DNA from: Bacillota bacterium
GTDB taxonomy: Bacteria > Bacillota > Sulfobacillia > Sulfobacillales > Sulfobacillaceae
Reading direction: 5' to 3'
DNA length: 64,000 bases
Assembly (NCBI GenBank): GCA_026627065.1
Contig: JAPNUO010000005.1
Span: 62,001 to 126,000, forward strand
The notes beneath the pieces were generated by a model, which saw only the letters and a list, made by a program, of their open reading frames with translations, had not been told where the DNA came from and did no database searches. The translations under genes and the position numbers were made by a program. Positions 45,087-53,160 of this stretch are shown here, in pieces (positions within the stretch are counted from its first letter, which is position 1; each line of letters opens with the position of its first letter).

Positions 45087-46349
45087 TTGTTAAAAGAAAC
45101 ATCGCGCTTGCAGTGGGACAACAATTTCCTGATGCTGCTCAGTGGGCAGTGGATTTCTAAGGCCGGAGACTCTTTTTTCCTTTTGGCCGGTTTTTGGATG
45201 ATGCTATCTCTGACGCACAATCCCGGAGCCTTGGGGGTGTACGGATTTGCAACTGGGATGGCGCAATGGCTTAGCCTGGTTGGGGGCGTGTACGCCGACC
45301 GCTGGGATCCAAAGAAAACGTTGATCGTATCCGATATGCTCCGCGCCATGATTCTTCTCGGCCTGGGGTTTCTCGCACTCTGGCATCATCTCGATCCCTT
45401 CTTCCTCATATTGGTGGCCGTCGTCGTTGAAATTGTCGGAAGTGTCTTTGGTCCTGCTCTGCGACGACTTTTGCCGTTGCTGGTCGATGGAGACCGCATG
45501 CCGGCGGCGGTTGGTGCGTTACAAAGCAGTGACGCGGGCTCTCAAATGGTCGGAAGCCTCCTCGGTGGGCCCCTATTAACTCTGCTTGGCGCGGCCTCTC
45601 TCTTTTTCCTGGATGCGTGGAGTTTTGCCATGTCGGTTTTGTCTTTCGTCCTCTTAAGAACCCGGTCTTCCACGCCCCTTCAGGCTCCCGCGCCGAAAGA
45701 GAGGCGGCCGACGGGATTCCAGGGCGTTTGGCAAGAGTTCCTGGACGGCCAGCGGGCACTCTGGGGACAGGCTTTGTTGCGAAGCATTGTCCCCTTGGGC
45801 GTGGCGGCTAACTTGGCGCTGGCTCCGCTCAACGTGCTGGATGTGGTCTGGGTGCGTGAGGTTCTCCATCGAGGCGGGGTCATCTATGGACTCTTTAGTG
45901 TGGCCATTTTGGCTGGCATCATGGGAGGCAGTGTGATGGCGCCACGCCTTTTGCCGCGGGTCTCAACTCCGGCGATGATGGCGAGCGGCCTCTTGGCTGG
46001 AGGACTCGGAATGATGCTCTTCTCCCAGATCCCTATCACTGCTGCCGATCTGGCGCTGCTGATTGGTTTTGGGATAGGCATCGGGAGTCTTCAAACCACG
46101 TTTGGGTCATTGATTCAGCGAAACACTCCGCCGACCATGCTGGGGCGAGTCGGCGGCGCCTTGAACAGCTTTCTCATGGCGGCCAATCCTGCGGCTTACT
46201 TGGTCGCCGGTGTGCTCGCCACGGCCTTGCCGTTGTCTACGATTTTTCTCGGCAGCGGCGCACTTCTCACCCTCGTTGCCGTCGGGGTCATCTTCCGGCG
46301 GCATGCGCTGCGTTCCGAGAAGGGGATCACCCAGCCTGACGCGCCCTGA
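45087..46349 (+). CDS. MFS transporter (MFS_3/EntS-like exporter)
   Basis: 420 residues with about 10-12 membrane helices. The N-terminus reads NFLMLLSGQWISKAGDSFFLLAG, and the loop between helices 2 and 3 has the MFS motif in VYADRWDPKKTLIVSDMLRA. This subfamily (related to EntS and macrolide exporters) moves drugs or siderophores outwards by proton exchange. Start is TTG with GGGAAGGA upstream; no better start exists. Stands alone between the lipoprotein and zinc-ribbon genes. Confidence 0.87.
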   Translation: MLKETSRLQWDNNFLMLLSGQWISKAGDSFFLLAGFWMMLSLTHNPGALGVYGFATGMAQWLSLVGGVYADRWDPKKTLIVSDMLRAMILLGLGFLALWHHLDPFFLILVAVVVEIVGSVFGPALRRLLPLLVDGDRMPAAVGALQSSDAGSQMVGSLLGGPLLTLLGAASLFFLDAWSFAMSVLSFVLLRTRSSTPLQAPAPKERRPTGFQGVWQEFLDGQRALWGQALLRSIVPLGVAANLALAPLNVLDVVWVREVLHRGGVIYGLFSVAILAGIMGGSVMAPRLLPRVSTPAMMASGLLAGGLGMMLFSQIPITAADLALLIGFGIGIGSLQTTFGSLIQRNTPPTMLGRVGGALNSFLMAANPAAYLVAGVLATALPLSTIFLGSGALLTLVAVGVIFRRHALRSEKGITQPDAP

Positions 46350-46376
46350 CCCCCTTATTGGCCGCCATGGGGCGGC

Positions 46377-46565
46377 TTAGGCCCAAAATAGGCGCCGCTT
46401 TTCGCGAGAATCCGCCGCGTCCTGCCATTCTTGGCGAGATGTCAGCCAATGCTGATGGCAGTCGCGGCATAACCGCGCCTGATATGTCCGGGCCACATCT
46501 TCCGCCGAGATGGGTTCGTCGCACACCTGGCAAAATGCGATGGTTTCCGACGTCATTAAGGACAT
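46377..46565 (-). CDS. Small zinc-ribbon-like protein
   Basis: 62 residues with two CxxC pairs: FCQVCDEPIS and LCRDCHQHWL, about 17 residues apart, the spacing of a zinc ribbon. The C-terminal part is a charged helix (QEWQDAADSREKRR). GAGGAGGG lies about eight bases upstream of the ATG. An overlapping frame starting four bases earlier also follows that ribosome site but has no pattern. Function unknown; nucleic-acid or protein binding is possible. Confidence 0.65.
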   Translation of the reverse strand: MSLMTSETIAFCQVCDEPISAEDVARTYQARLCRDCHQHWLTSRQEWQDAADSREKRRLFWA

Positions 46566-46870
46566 TCATGGATCCCTCCTCAATATTCCCTATACTGAGT
46601 GTAGCCCCTACCTGAGCGTTTTTCGTTAAGGGAAGATTAGCGTTGCGTGAAGGTCTCAGTCCTAGGTGAAGTGCATAGAGAATTGAGGCGTGACCTCAAC
46701 CAGCCGAAACTCACCCCCGACGCCGGTTATTATCAATCCCCCGTCAGGGCCGTCAGGGGTTTCTCAGAATTCTCATGACGTCGCCGTGGTGGCGCGGGAA
46801 TGCGGGGGCGGGATGTATTCTCGAAACATAGGTACAGGAGCGCGAACTGATCACGCGATGACGACGAGAA
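46566..46870. other. Intergenic stretch
   Basis: No gene seen; upstream region of the zinc-ribbon gene and downstream region of the sorted-protein gene. Confidence 0.4.
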
Positions 46871-46899
46871 GGGATCTGGCTTGATTCCAGCCAGATCCC
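46871..46899 (-). terminator. Hairpin after the first PEVPWA protein
   Basis: Perfect 11-bp stem GGGATCTGGCT / AGCCAGATCCC with a 7-base loop, 18 bases after the stop codon. Only a short pyrimidine run (TTCTC) follows on the minus strand. Confidence 0.65.
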
Positions 46900-46916
46900 G
46901 CCTCAAGAAAATCTAG

Positions 46917-47573
46917 TTACCGGGCCACCGCTTTTTGCATGGAGAGTTCGGTGGCGCGTTGACGATAAAAGAGGAATCCCGCGATGCCCAGCGCCACCAA
47001 AGGAATCCCTGCCGCCCAAGGGACCTCCGGAGTTTGCCCGACGGGCAGGCCGCTACTTGGAAACGTAGTGCTTCCGCTGGCAACGGTTTGGGCTTTTGGT
47101 CCCGTACCCTGTACCTCATTGACGGTCAGCGTGTCGTTGGCAAAGCTTGCGTTGGACCAACTGCCATTGGGGATGGCTGGCAGATTAAAATAGAACGTTT
47201 CAGTGGTTGAGCTGGACGATGTAATACTGGTCGGAGGTGGTGCCTGGTTGAGAGAAATAGAATGATTTGACCCATTCGTCAAAGTCGCCGTCAACGTGTA
47301 ATTGCCGGCTGGCCCGTGAGCCGTACTCGACGGCAACACCAGATCGGATACCGTGACTTCAAGTTCAGGACCGGTTGGGGGTGTTGTGCTCGTCGAACCT
47401 GAAATCAGCTGGACGCTCGTAATTTCCAGCGTGGTCGTGGATTCGGCCTCTATACCTTGGGACGAGGACGAATTCGAGCCCCCAGTCGGCCCTCCCGACG
47501 CAAAAGCGGGCGACCCGGCCGCCAATAAAGCTAATGCCGCGCCCACACTGAGCATGTAATGCACCTTTGTCAT
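46917..47573 (-). CDS. Exported protein with PEVPWA-type C-terminal sorting signal (1)
   Basis: 218 residues. Signal peptide: MTKVHYMLSVGAALALLAAG ending SPAFASGG. The mature part is Ser/Thr/Gly-rich with beta-strand character (TTTLEITSVQLISGS, GNYTLTATLTNGSNHSISL) and several Asn-x-Ser/Thr sites. The C-terminus is tripartite: VGQTPEVPWAAGIPLVALGI, a hydrophobic span to FLF, then YRQRATELSMQKAVAR. The same motif ends the protein at 47979-48452. This is the layout of PEP-CTERM-like signals cleaved by exosortases, and an exosortase-like gene lies 5.6 kb away. GGAGGTG precedes the ATG. Confidence 0.8.
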   Translation of the reverse strand: MTKVHYMLSVGAALALLAAGSPAFASGGPTGGSNSSSSQGIEAESTTTLEITSVQLISGSTSTTPPTGPELEVTVSDLVLPSSTAHGPAGNYTLTATLTNGSNHSISLNQAPPPTSITSSSSTTETFYFNLPAIPNGSWSNASFANDTLTVNEVQGTGPKAQTVASGSTTFPSSGLPVGQTPEVPWAAGIPLVALGIAGFLFYRQRATELSMQKAVAR

Positions 47574-47978
47574 TAGACACCTCCAATTTAGGGAAAAATG
47601 TCTTAGGAGCGTAAATCTCTGCATGCACACTGGCTTGTCTCGCGCCAGAGGATGAGACTGAGCGTTCCACACCTACCGTAATGGTCTCCGGAATGGTTGT
47701 CAGTACCACGTTGGTCTCAACTCGCCTCTCAAATCATTGGCGGAAGATCTGAGGTTGTGCCCGACTTAACCCGACAATGTTGCAGTGGGTAGGATAATTC
47801 GCGCTCATTAACCTGTTTTCCGTCCGCTGCGGATTAATGCGCCGTTCTCCAAAGAGAAACGAGAAAGAAATGACACGCGCCTTGAAACTGCGCTGAGACC
47901 ACTCCTCCCGTTATGGTAGGAATGTCACCGTATACCGGAAAACGGGAACGGCCGGTGACGGAAAGGGTCGAAGGCAAC
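47574..47978. other. Divergent regulatory region between the two sorted-protein genes
   Basis: About 400 bases without a gene. No clear sigma-A promoter found by eye in either direction. Confidence 0.4.
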
Positions 47979-48452
47979 ATGCGCCAATGGCACACTGTAT
48001 GGCGGATGTCGGGAATCGTAGGCGTGGCAGCAGCTGTTGTGCTGGCTGCCGGGGGCTTGAGCATGGCAGCACAAAGCACGACTATTACCGAAAATCTGCA
48101 AAACGAGGGAACGCTTACCATCCAGCCGTCAGGAAGCAGTTCTGACCAAGGGACAATCACCTGGACCTGGAGGGGGTTGGTTCAAGGCGAAACCGTGACG
48201 GTCTTTGACGCGCTAAAATCCGACGAGAGCGATCTCCAGTTCGTGACGTCGGGGACTGTGACCACGAACGGAACATTTACGGACACCATCACCCTGACCC
48301 CGGGATATACCTGGAGCAATGCGTTGGTTGAAGTGGAAGCCGGCGCCTTTGCGGTGGGTCAGCTACCCGAGGTGCCATGGGCTGCGGCTTTGCCGCTCCT
48401 CCTGGCAGTCCCGTTTGGGATAGGGATCTGGCGACGGGCAAAGACATCATAA
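47979..48452 (+). CDS. Exported protein with PEVPWA-type C-terminal sorting signal (2)
   Basis: 157 residues. Signal peptide from a basic start (MRQWHTVWRMSG) through IVGVAAAVVLAAGG to SMAAQS. A short beta-rich mature domain (TITENLQNEGTLTIQPSGSS, then GTITWTWRGLVQGETVTVFD). The C-terminus is VGQLPEVPWAAALPLLLAVP, FGIGIW and a basic RRAKTS tail. The only stretch shared with the other sorted protein is this C-terminus, as expected for a sorting tag. The start was chosen at the ATG before MRQWHT, with AAGG upstream. Confidence 0.8.
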   Translation: MRQWHTVWRMSGIVGVAAAVVLAAGGLSMAAQSTTITENLQNEGTLTIQPSGSSSDQGTITWTWRGLVQGETVTVFDALKSDESDLQFVTSGTVTTNGTFTDTITLTPGYTWSNALVEVEAGAFAVGQLPEVPWAAALPLLLAVPFGIGIWRRAKTS

Positions 48453-48473
48453 AATGCGCCGCAAAGTGTTCGT

Positions 48474-48519
48474 GGCTCGGGTGAAGGCGGTTGCACACTC
48501 CGCACCGCCTACCCGGGCC
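48474..48519 (+). terminator. Hairpin after the second PEVPWA protein
   Basis: Long imperfect stem: GGCTCGGGT, GA bulge, AGGCGGT pairing with ACCGCCT, ACCCGGGCC. No T-run follows, so termination efficiency is uncertain. Confidence 0.5.
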
Positions 48520-48606
48520 AAGGAACCGCAAAAGCGATAATGAGGTACAGTTGGCGGAAACACTTCTGAATGCATCCGGAAACGGAAAAGGAAAGGACAT
48601 CATGTC

Positions 48607-49320
48607 ATGAGGCGATGGCACATCACAGGCCTGCTCGGGGCTTCGGTAAGCGGGGCAATCATCGCAGTAGGCATGATGGGCGGACTATTCCGCCACGATC
48701 CGCCATCGGTCGTGAAGCGTTCGCATGTCGAGACGTTGGTGAAAGCACGCCGAGGGCTCCCTCCGTCTTCCGAGGAAATAAACTGGAAGGGAACGGTGAT
48801 CGCGCCAAGTCGCGTGATGAAGAGCGGCGTGACGATCTGGGTCTGGCCCAAAACCCAACCAGAGAATTGGAATCTCGTTCGCGCGTCTGTCGATGGCACA
48901 TTTCGCGCCAAGATATTGATGCCGGCGCCTCCAATGGCAGTGGGGATTGTTGCACGCGCACCGGGTTGGGCCTCAGATGTGCAATACCTGACGCTTTCCG
49001 ACCGCACAAAACCGCTCTCTCTCGTGTTGCATCCGATTCGGCAGGATCCGCCGGCTACCCTGATTATTCGTTTACAGGCCCCTCGATCGACACATGTGTC
49101 CCTGCGGTTAATATCCGCAGCCAATCAGGCCCCAGCATCTCGCCCAGTCGTCCTATCGGCTGGCCGCGTCACAAGCCTTGACCTGACGCCTGGGCAACTC
49201 TACACGCTTGATGTGGCGTCTCCGGGACATTTTCCGTGGGCGGAAGTCGTGGGCGTTCCGATTCCCGCGTCGATTCATCAAACGGTCGCCATTCCAAGAA
49301 CATCCAAACATTCTCCCTGA
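48607..49320 (+). CDS. Membrane-anchored extracytoplasmic protein of unknown function
   Basis: 237 residues with an N-terminal signal or anchor (WHITGLLGASVSGAIIAVGMMGG) and a beta-rich outer part: WKGTVIAPSRVMKSGVTIWVWP, then a second repeat-like segment ATLIIRLQAPRSTHVSLRLIS. The strand pattern suggests carboxypeptidase-regulatory-like or Ig-like domains. It lacks the PEVPWA tail. It lies between the second sorted protein and the GT2-GtrA gene, so it may belong to the same surface system. Function not recognisable. Confidence 0.65.
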   Translation: MRRWHITGLLGASVSGAIIAVGMMGGLFRHDPPSVVKRSHVETLVKARRGLPPSSEEINWKGTVIAPSRVMKSGVTIWVWPKTQPENWNLVRASVDGTFRAKILMPAPPMAVGIVARAPGWASDVQYLTLSDRTKPLSLVLHPIRQDPPATLIIRLQAPRSTHVSLRLISAANQAPASRPVVLSAGRVTSLDLTPGQLYTLDVASPGHFPWAEVVGVPIPASIHQTVAIPRTSKHSP

Positions 49321-49424
49321 GAGATTGCTGAGACCCATGATGCGACACCTGTGGTACTGAATTCGACCGGAAAACTCGCTAGCATCTCAAGCAAGAGGAC
49401 ATTCATCGTAGAGGAGGGGCGCTA

Positions 49425-50633
49425 ATGACTCCCGCACCAGAATCTCTCACATCGGCGCACTTGCGTGGTGAGCCTGAGATGTCTAACCCCGAGCTGACGA
49501 TGATCATTCCTGCTCACAATGAGCGTGGTCGTATCGGCGAGGCGATTGATGCCCTCCTAAAAGAATGGTGTTCGTTATCCACCTCAAATGTCTTGGAAAT
49601 TGTCGTCGTGGACGATGGATCCACGGACGGAACTGCCGAAGAGGCTGCCCAATGGGTCATAAAGTATCCCAACGTGGTACGGGTCGTGCGCCTGCCGGAA
49701 AACCGGGGAAAGGGCTATGCTGTGCGGTGCGGTTGCCAAGCCAGCCGTGGACGAATGGTCGGCTTTATTGATGCCGATTTGGAATACCCGGTGGAGGCCA
49801 TTCCAACCATGGCAGAGATTACCCGGACGCAAAACGCGTGCGCTGTAGCGGTGCGTGAAGTTGACTGCCGTCCCTGGCACGAGCGGTGGACGTCGAAGCT
49901 GGCGCGCGTTGTGGTCAAATGGTCGTTGCGTTTACCGGTCCAAGACACCCAGGCAGGACTAAAGGTGTTTCCCGGATGGTTTGCCCGCGACGTCATTGCC
50001 CATGGGCGCGAGGATGGATGGCTGTTTGATATTGAAGTGTTAGTCAATGCCAAGCAACAGCACCTAACAATTCGCGAAGTGTCTGTGACCCAGCAACGCC
50101 GCCGCGCCCGGCGAGCCGGAGTGGGCGCTATGGCTGCATGCGTCCCGGCGTTAGGACGCATTGCGTGGCTGCGGTGGCGCGGCGAGTGGGCACAATGGGC
50201 TCAGATGCTGCGCTTTTTAATGGTGGGGGCCTGTAACACCGCTTGCGATATCCTCGCTTTTGCCGGCTTCAATATGGTCTATCCTCCCAATGGTCGGCCC
50301 GTCGTGGCCGGAATCGAGGCGTTTCTCGCTTGGGGTGCGGCGTCGCTCGTGGCGTATCCGCTGCATTCGCGTCTGACCTTCCGGCGCCAACTGCCTCGGG
50401 GGGGATTTTACGTGGTGACTGGACTCGGTGTTTTTACGCAGGTGGCAGTGACCAGTTTAGTCACGATGTTATTTCCCCACGTTCCCGCCCTGTGGGGCAA
50501 GGTACTGGGCATTGGGCTGGCTACCGGTTGGACCTATACTGGATATCGGTGGTTGGCAAAGCGGTCGCCCGTGTTGGGACGGCGTAATGCGGTGATCATA
50601 TCCGAGCCGCGCAAGTACGTGTTTCCTGAATAA
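49425..50633 (+). CDS. GT2 glycosyltransferase fused to a GtrA-like membrane domain
   Basis: 402 residues in two parts. Residues about 20-245 form a DPM1-type GT2 domain: MIIPAHNERGRIGEAIDALL, VVDDGSTDGTAEEA, GFIDADLEYP (DxD-like) and the VQDTQAGLKVFP segment typical of polyprenyl-phosphate glycosyltransferases. The rest is a four-helix GtrA-like domain beginning MLRFLMVGACNTACDILAFAGFN. Such fusions make and flip polyprenyl-phosphate sugars. This fits as donor supply for the GT-C-like enzyme at 57320-58972. AGAGGAGGGG lies four bases upstream of the ATG. Confidence 0.87.
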   Translation: MTPAPESLTSAHLRGEPEMSNPELTMIIPAHNERGRIGEAIDALLKEWCSLSTSNVLEIVVVDDGSTDGTAEEAAQWVIKYPNVVRVVRLPENRGKGYAVRCGCQASRGRMVGFIDADLEYPVEAIPTMAEITRTQNACAVAVREVDCRPWHERWTSKLARVVVKWSLRLPVQDTQAGLKVFPGWFARDVIAHGREDGWLFDIEVLVNAKQQHLTIREVSVTQQRRRARRAGVGAMAACVPALGRIAWLRWRGEWAQWAQMLRFLMVGACNTACDILAFAGFNMVYPPNGRPVVAGIEAFLAWGAASLVAYPLHSRLTFRRQLPRGGFYVVTGLGVFTQVAVTSLVTMLFPHVPALWGKVLGIGLATGWTYTGYRWLAKRSPVLGRRNAVIISEPRKYVFPE

Positions 50634-50763
50634 GGAACGGGGGATGCAATAATTGGCGAAGAGGCACCTGGTTGGGACGAATTTTTGTACGATAACACGG
50701 GCTGACGCCTCCGATAGCGTCCAATAGAAGTGGAAGACCGCGCCTTATTTGCCACTGCAAGCT

Positions 50764-52617
50764 TCAGTACTCCCCGGTGGGAAAGACGGCCATCGCCAGA
50801 CGTTGGATAGCCTCCCGGTAATTGCGAAAATAAGTGGCTCGCGACATATGAAGAAGTTCGGCGAGCTGATCGTGCGTGCCCCGCCTATCGATATGGTAAA
50901 GCGTGAGCACCGTTTTGCCGCTGATGCGGGCACCCAAATCCGCGTTTTCCAGGGCATCAAGAAACCATTGGCGAAAAGTTCCTGCGGCGGCGCGAGTTCT
51001 CCAAAAATTCAAGATTTCAGGGCTGACGTCTGCAGAAGGATTCGCAATAGAGGAAAGAAGGGCTTGCACCGCCTCGGTAGGATGGTTCGGAATAGGGCCG
51101 CGGGGTGCCGCGGTGATTTGTTGCGCCCATTCTGCCGCGTTGTGCGGTGTCAAGTGAAGAGTCCAGCAGTCGGGCGCATAATCGGTGCGCCGGAATCCGG
51201 CAGCTTGTAATAGCTCTGCCAGATAGCTGGACTCCTCGTGTTTTTCCATAATCCACGTGATGGTGGGCACAATAGCACTGAAGCGCATGACATGGGCAAT
51301 CAAGGGGGCCAAGGCAGCCGAATCCCAAGAGATAGCATGAGTCACCGCACCATGATCAGGACTTTGTAACTGAAATCGCGCTTCTGCCAACACGTGCCCA
51401 TTCTTTCGAATGTGGATGACGGTGCAGGCTTCTAAATCCGCCCTGCGCTCCGAAATCTCCCACGATTCCGTTTCGGTTTCGGCAAAGGGGGTTTCCCCGT
51501 AACGCGGACGAATGAATTCACGGAAGACATCCCAGCAGTGTTCGAATGGCAAGCGTCCTTGTCGCAAAAGCCCCAGGTAATATTGAGCACTGCGCTGTGT
51601 CCATTGTTCCCAGGTCCAGGGGTGATCGCGCCGCGTGAGCCGACGAATGTCCTCTCTTAAAACACGAAAGAGACTATGAAAACCGCCGTGATAATGATGC
51701 CAGAACGGAAGGTCGAGAAGCTGAGGCCAATATTGGTTCACATGATCCCAACCGACGACATAACTGAGCCAATCGCGATTGACAACCGGGAGGAGCGCAG
51801 AAGCAGCCAGGAGTCGATCCAGGGGATTTTGAGACTGTGCCCCGCGCCAGGCGGTTCGCCGCGACGTAGGATGGAGGAGATGTTCGAGAAAAAATGCCGT
51901 CGATTCGGATGGGCTGCCGAGGGAAGCAAGCACTCTGGATTCCTCTTCGGCGGTCAGGGCTTGAGCCATGGCATAAAGCAATCCTATCCGCCCTTCCGAC
52001 AAACGAATCATGTGCTCAACCGGAGGGAGTTCAAGGGGAATATTCCATGATGAGACAAGAGCATGGGACTCTTGAGGAGAAAAGTCGGACAACGGGAAGA
52101 CGTTCATCCGAAAATCCTTGAAATGTCGGCTGGCCCAAAGTTGTGAAGGAGGCATACGACCGCTGAAAATGATGCGCGCCAAGGGGCCTGTAGCGACGAG
52201 AAAGGCCAGCTGCAGCAGTTGTTGTTGGCTTTCCGGCCAGATGTCGACGTTATCCGTGATCCAGTAAACCACCTGATGTTGGCTGATCTCGCGCACGAAA
52301 TGGGCCACCGCCCACGAGAGATCAACATCCTTTGCTGCAGGTACAGGAAGATTATTCTGGTGTGCCAGTTGCCGCCACAGCAAAGGATCCTGCGTTGCCG
52401 TTTTGGCATCGATCGATACTGTGAGCACGCCATCGCCGCGCAAATGCTCGATCAAGCGAGAGATCAGCCATGTTTTGCCACTGCCGGCAGGTCCCCAAAG
52501 ATAGGCGAGAGGCGAGGCCTGCCAAGTCTGAGGACGGGTTAATTGGTCCCAGAGATGTTCTCTTCCTAGCGGCACTTGAGCTGACGCGTTGTCGCTCATG
52601 ATGTGCAATGGAGCCAC
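50764..52617 (-). CDS. STAND-like ATPase with C-terminal HTH, probable transcription regulator
   Basis: 617 residues. The N-terminal ATPase has Walker A WGPAGSGKTWLISRL and a Walker-B-like strand VVYWITDNVDIW, with a following sensor-like strand ARIIFSGRMPPS. A long helical middle part follows. The C-terminus is a helix-turn-helix: GTHDQLAELLHMSRATYFRNYREAIQRL. This is the domain order of MalT/LuxR-like STAND regulators, although the HTH differs from LuxR. Encoded divergently from the exosortase operon with a shared upstream region, so it is a good candidate for its regulator. Start may be GTG (used here) or the ATG 18 bases later. Confidence 0.75.
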   Translation of the reverse strand: MAPLHIMSDNASAQVPLGREHLWDQLTRPQTWQASPLAYLWGPAGSGKTWLISRLIEHLRGDGVLTVSIDAKTATQDPLLWRQLAHQNNLPVPAAKDVDLSWAVAHFVREISQHQVVYWITDNVDIWPESQQQLLQLAFLVATGPLARIIFSGRMPPSQLWASRHFKDFRMNVFPLSDFSPQESHALVSSWNIPLELPPVEHMIRLSEGRIGLLYAMAQALTAEEESRVLASLGSPSESTAFFLEHLLHPTSRRTAWRGAQSQNPLDRLLAASALLPVVNRDWLSYVVGWDHVNQYWPQLLDLPFWHHYHGGFHSLFRVLREDIRRLTRRDHPWTWEQWTQRSAQYYLGLLRQGRLPFEHCWDVFREFIRPRYGETPFAETETESWEISERRADLEACTVIHIRKNGHVLAEARFQLQSPDHGAVTHAISWDSAALAPLIAHVMRFSAIVPTITWIMEKHEESSYLAELLQAAGFRRTDYAPDCWTLHLTPHNAAEWAQQITAAPRGPIPNHPTEAVQALLSSIANPSADVSPEILNFWRTRAAAGTFRQWFLDALENADLGARISGKTVLTLYHIDRRGTHDQLAELLHMSRATYFRNYREAIQRLAMAVFPTGEY

Positions 52618-52676
52618 CTTCCTTTCCTAAAAGCGAAAATCGTGGAGATGTCATCACGATTGTAGGTACCGGCTTT

Positions 52677-52780
52677 GTGTCTCGCAGTATCAAGGAAGTC
52701 TCAAGACACGCTCACCAAGGTCTCAAGTCGACAAGCGGCAGGAAAGACGTTGCTGTTATGGCCACACACTTGCGAGACAC
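52677..52780. promoter_or_regulatory. Separated perfect inverted repeat in the regulator/exosortase intergenic region
   Basis: GTGTCTCGCA (52677-52686) and its exact reverse complement TGCGAGACAC (52771-52780), 84 bases apart, about 60-160 bases upstream of the regulator start. Possible paired operator half sites. The rest of the 543-base region (52618-53160) shows no gene. Confidence 0.4.
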
Positions 52781-53160
52781 CGCATCTGCAAAGATGTAAT
52801 CCCTAGGCGATCCCAACATTTTCGAGAGCAGGACAGCGGCAAGCCCACGCCTGGGGTGCCGGGGCGAAGGAAGGTAGCGGAAAGCTTTGGCCTTCCGCCT
52901 CCCTTCGGTAGCACGAGGCCCCCAAGAAAACACATGATTCTGACTGCCAGTTCTTCGGAGAGGCCTTGGGGTCGTAACTCCGCCAAAATGACCGGAACGC
53001 GATCATGGGATTCACTGTCTATTAGACGTGGGCGCCAGCTTTCAGCTTTTTCAATCTGATACCTCATATGAGACGCTTCGTGTGACTGTATGAAGAGAAA
53101 GCCGGGGGTACCATGAGGGACGAAGCCGTCAAGACCGGAAAAGTTTGTGAGGTGACGTTC

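Noticed and set aside
46361..46376. GCCGCC-ATGG-GGCGGC hairpin between MFS and zinc-ribbon genes
   Set aside because: No T-run on either strand; only six base pairs.
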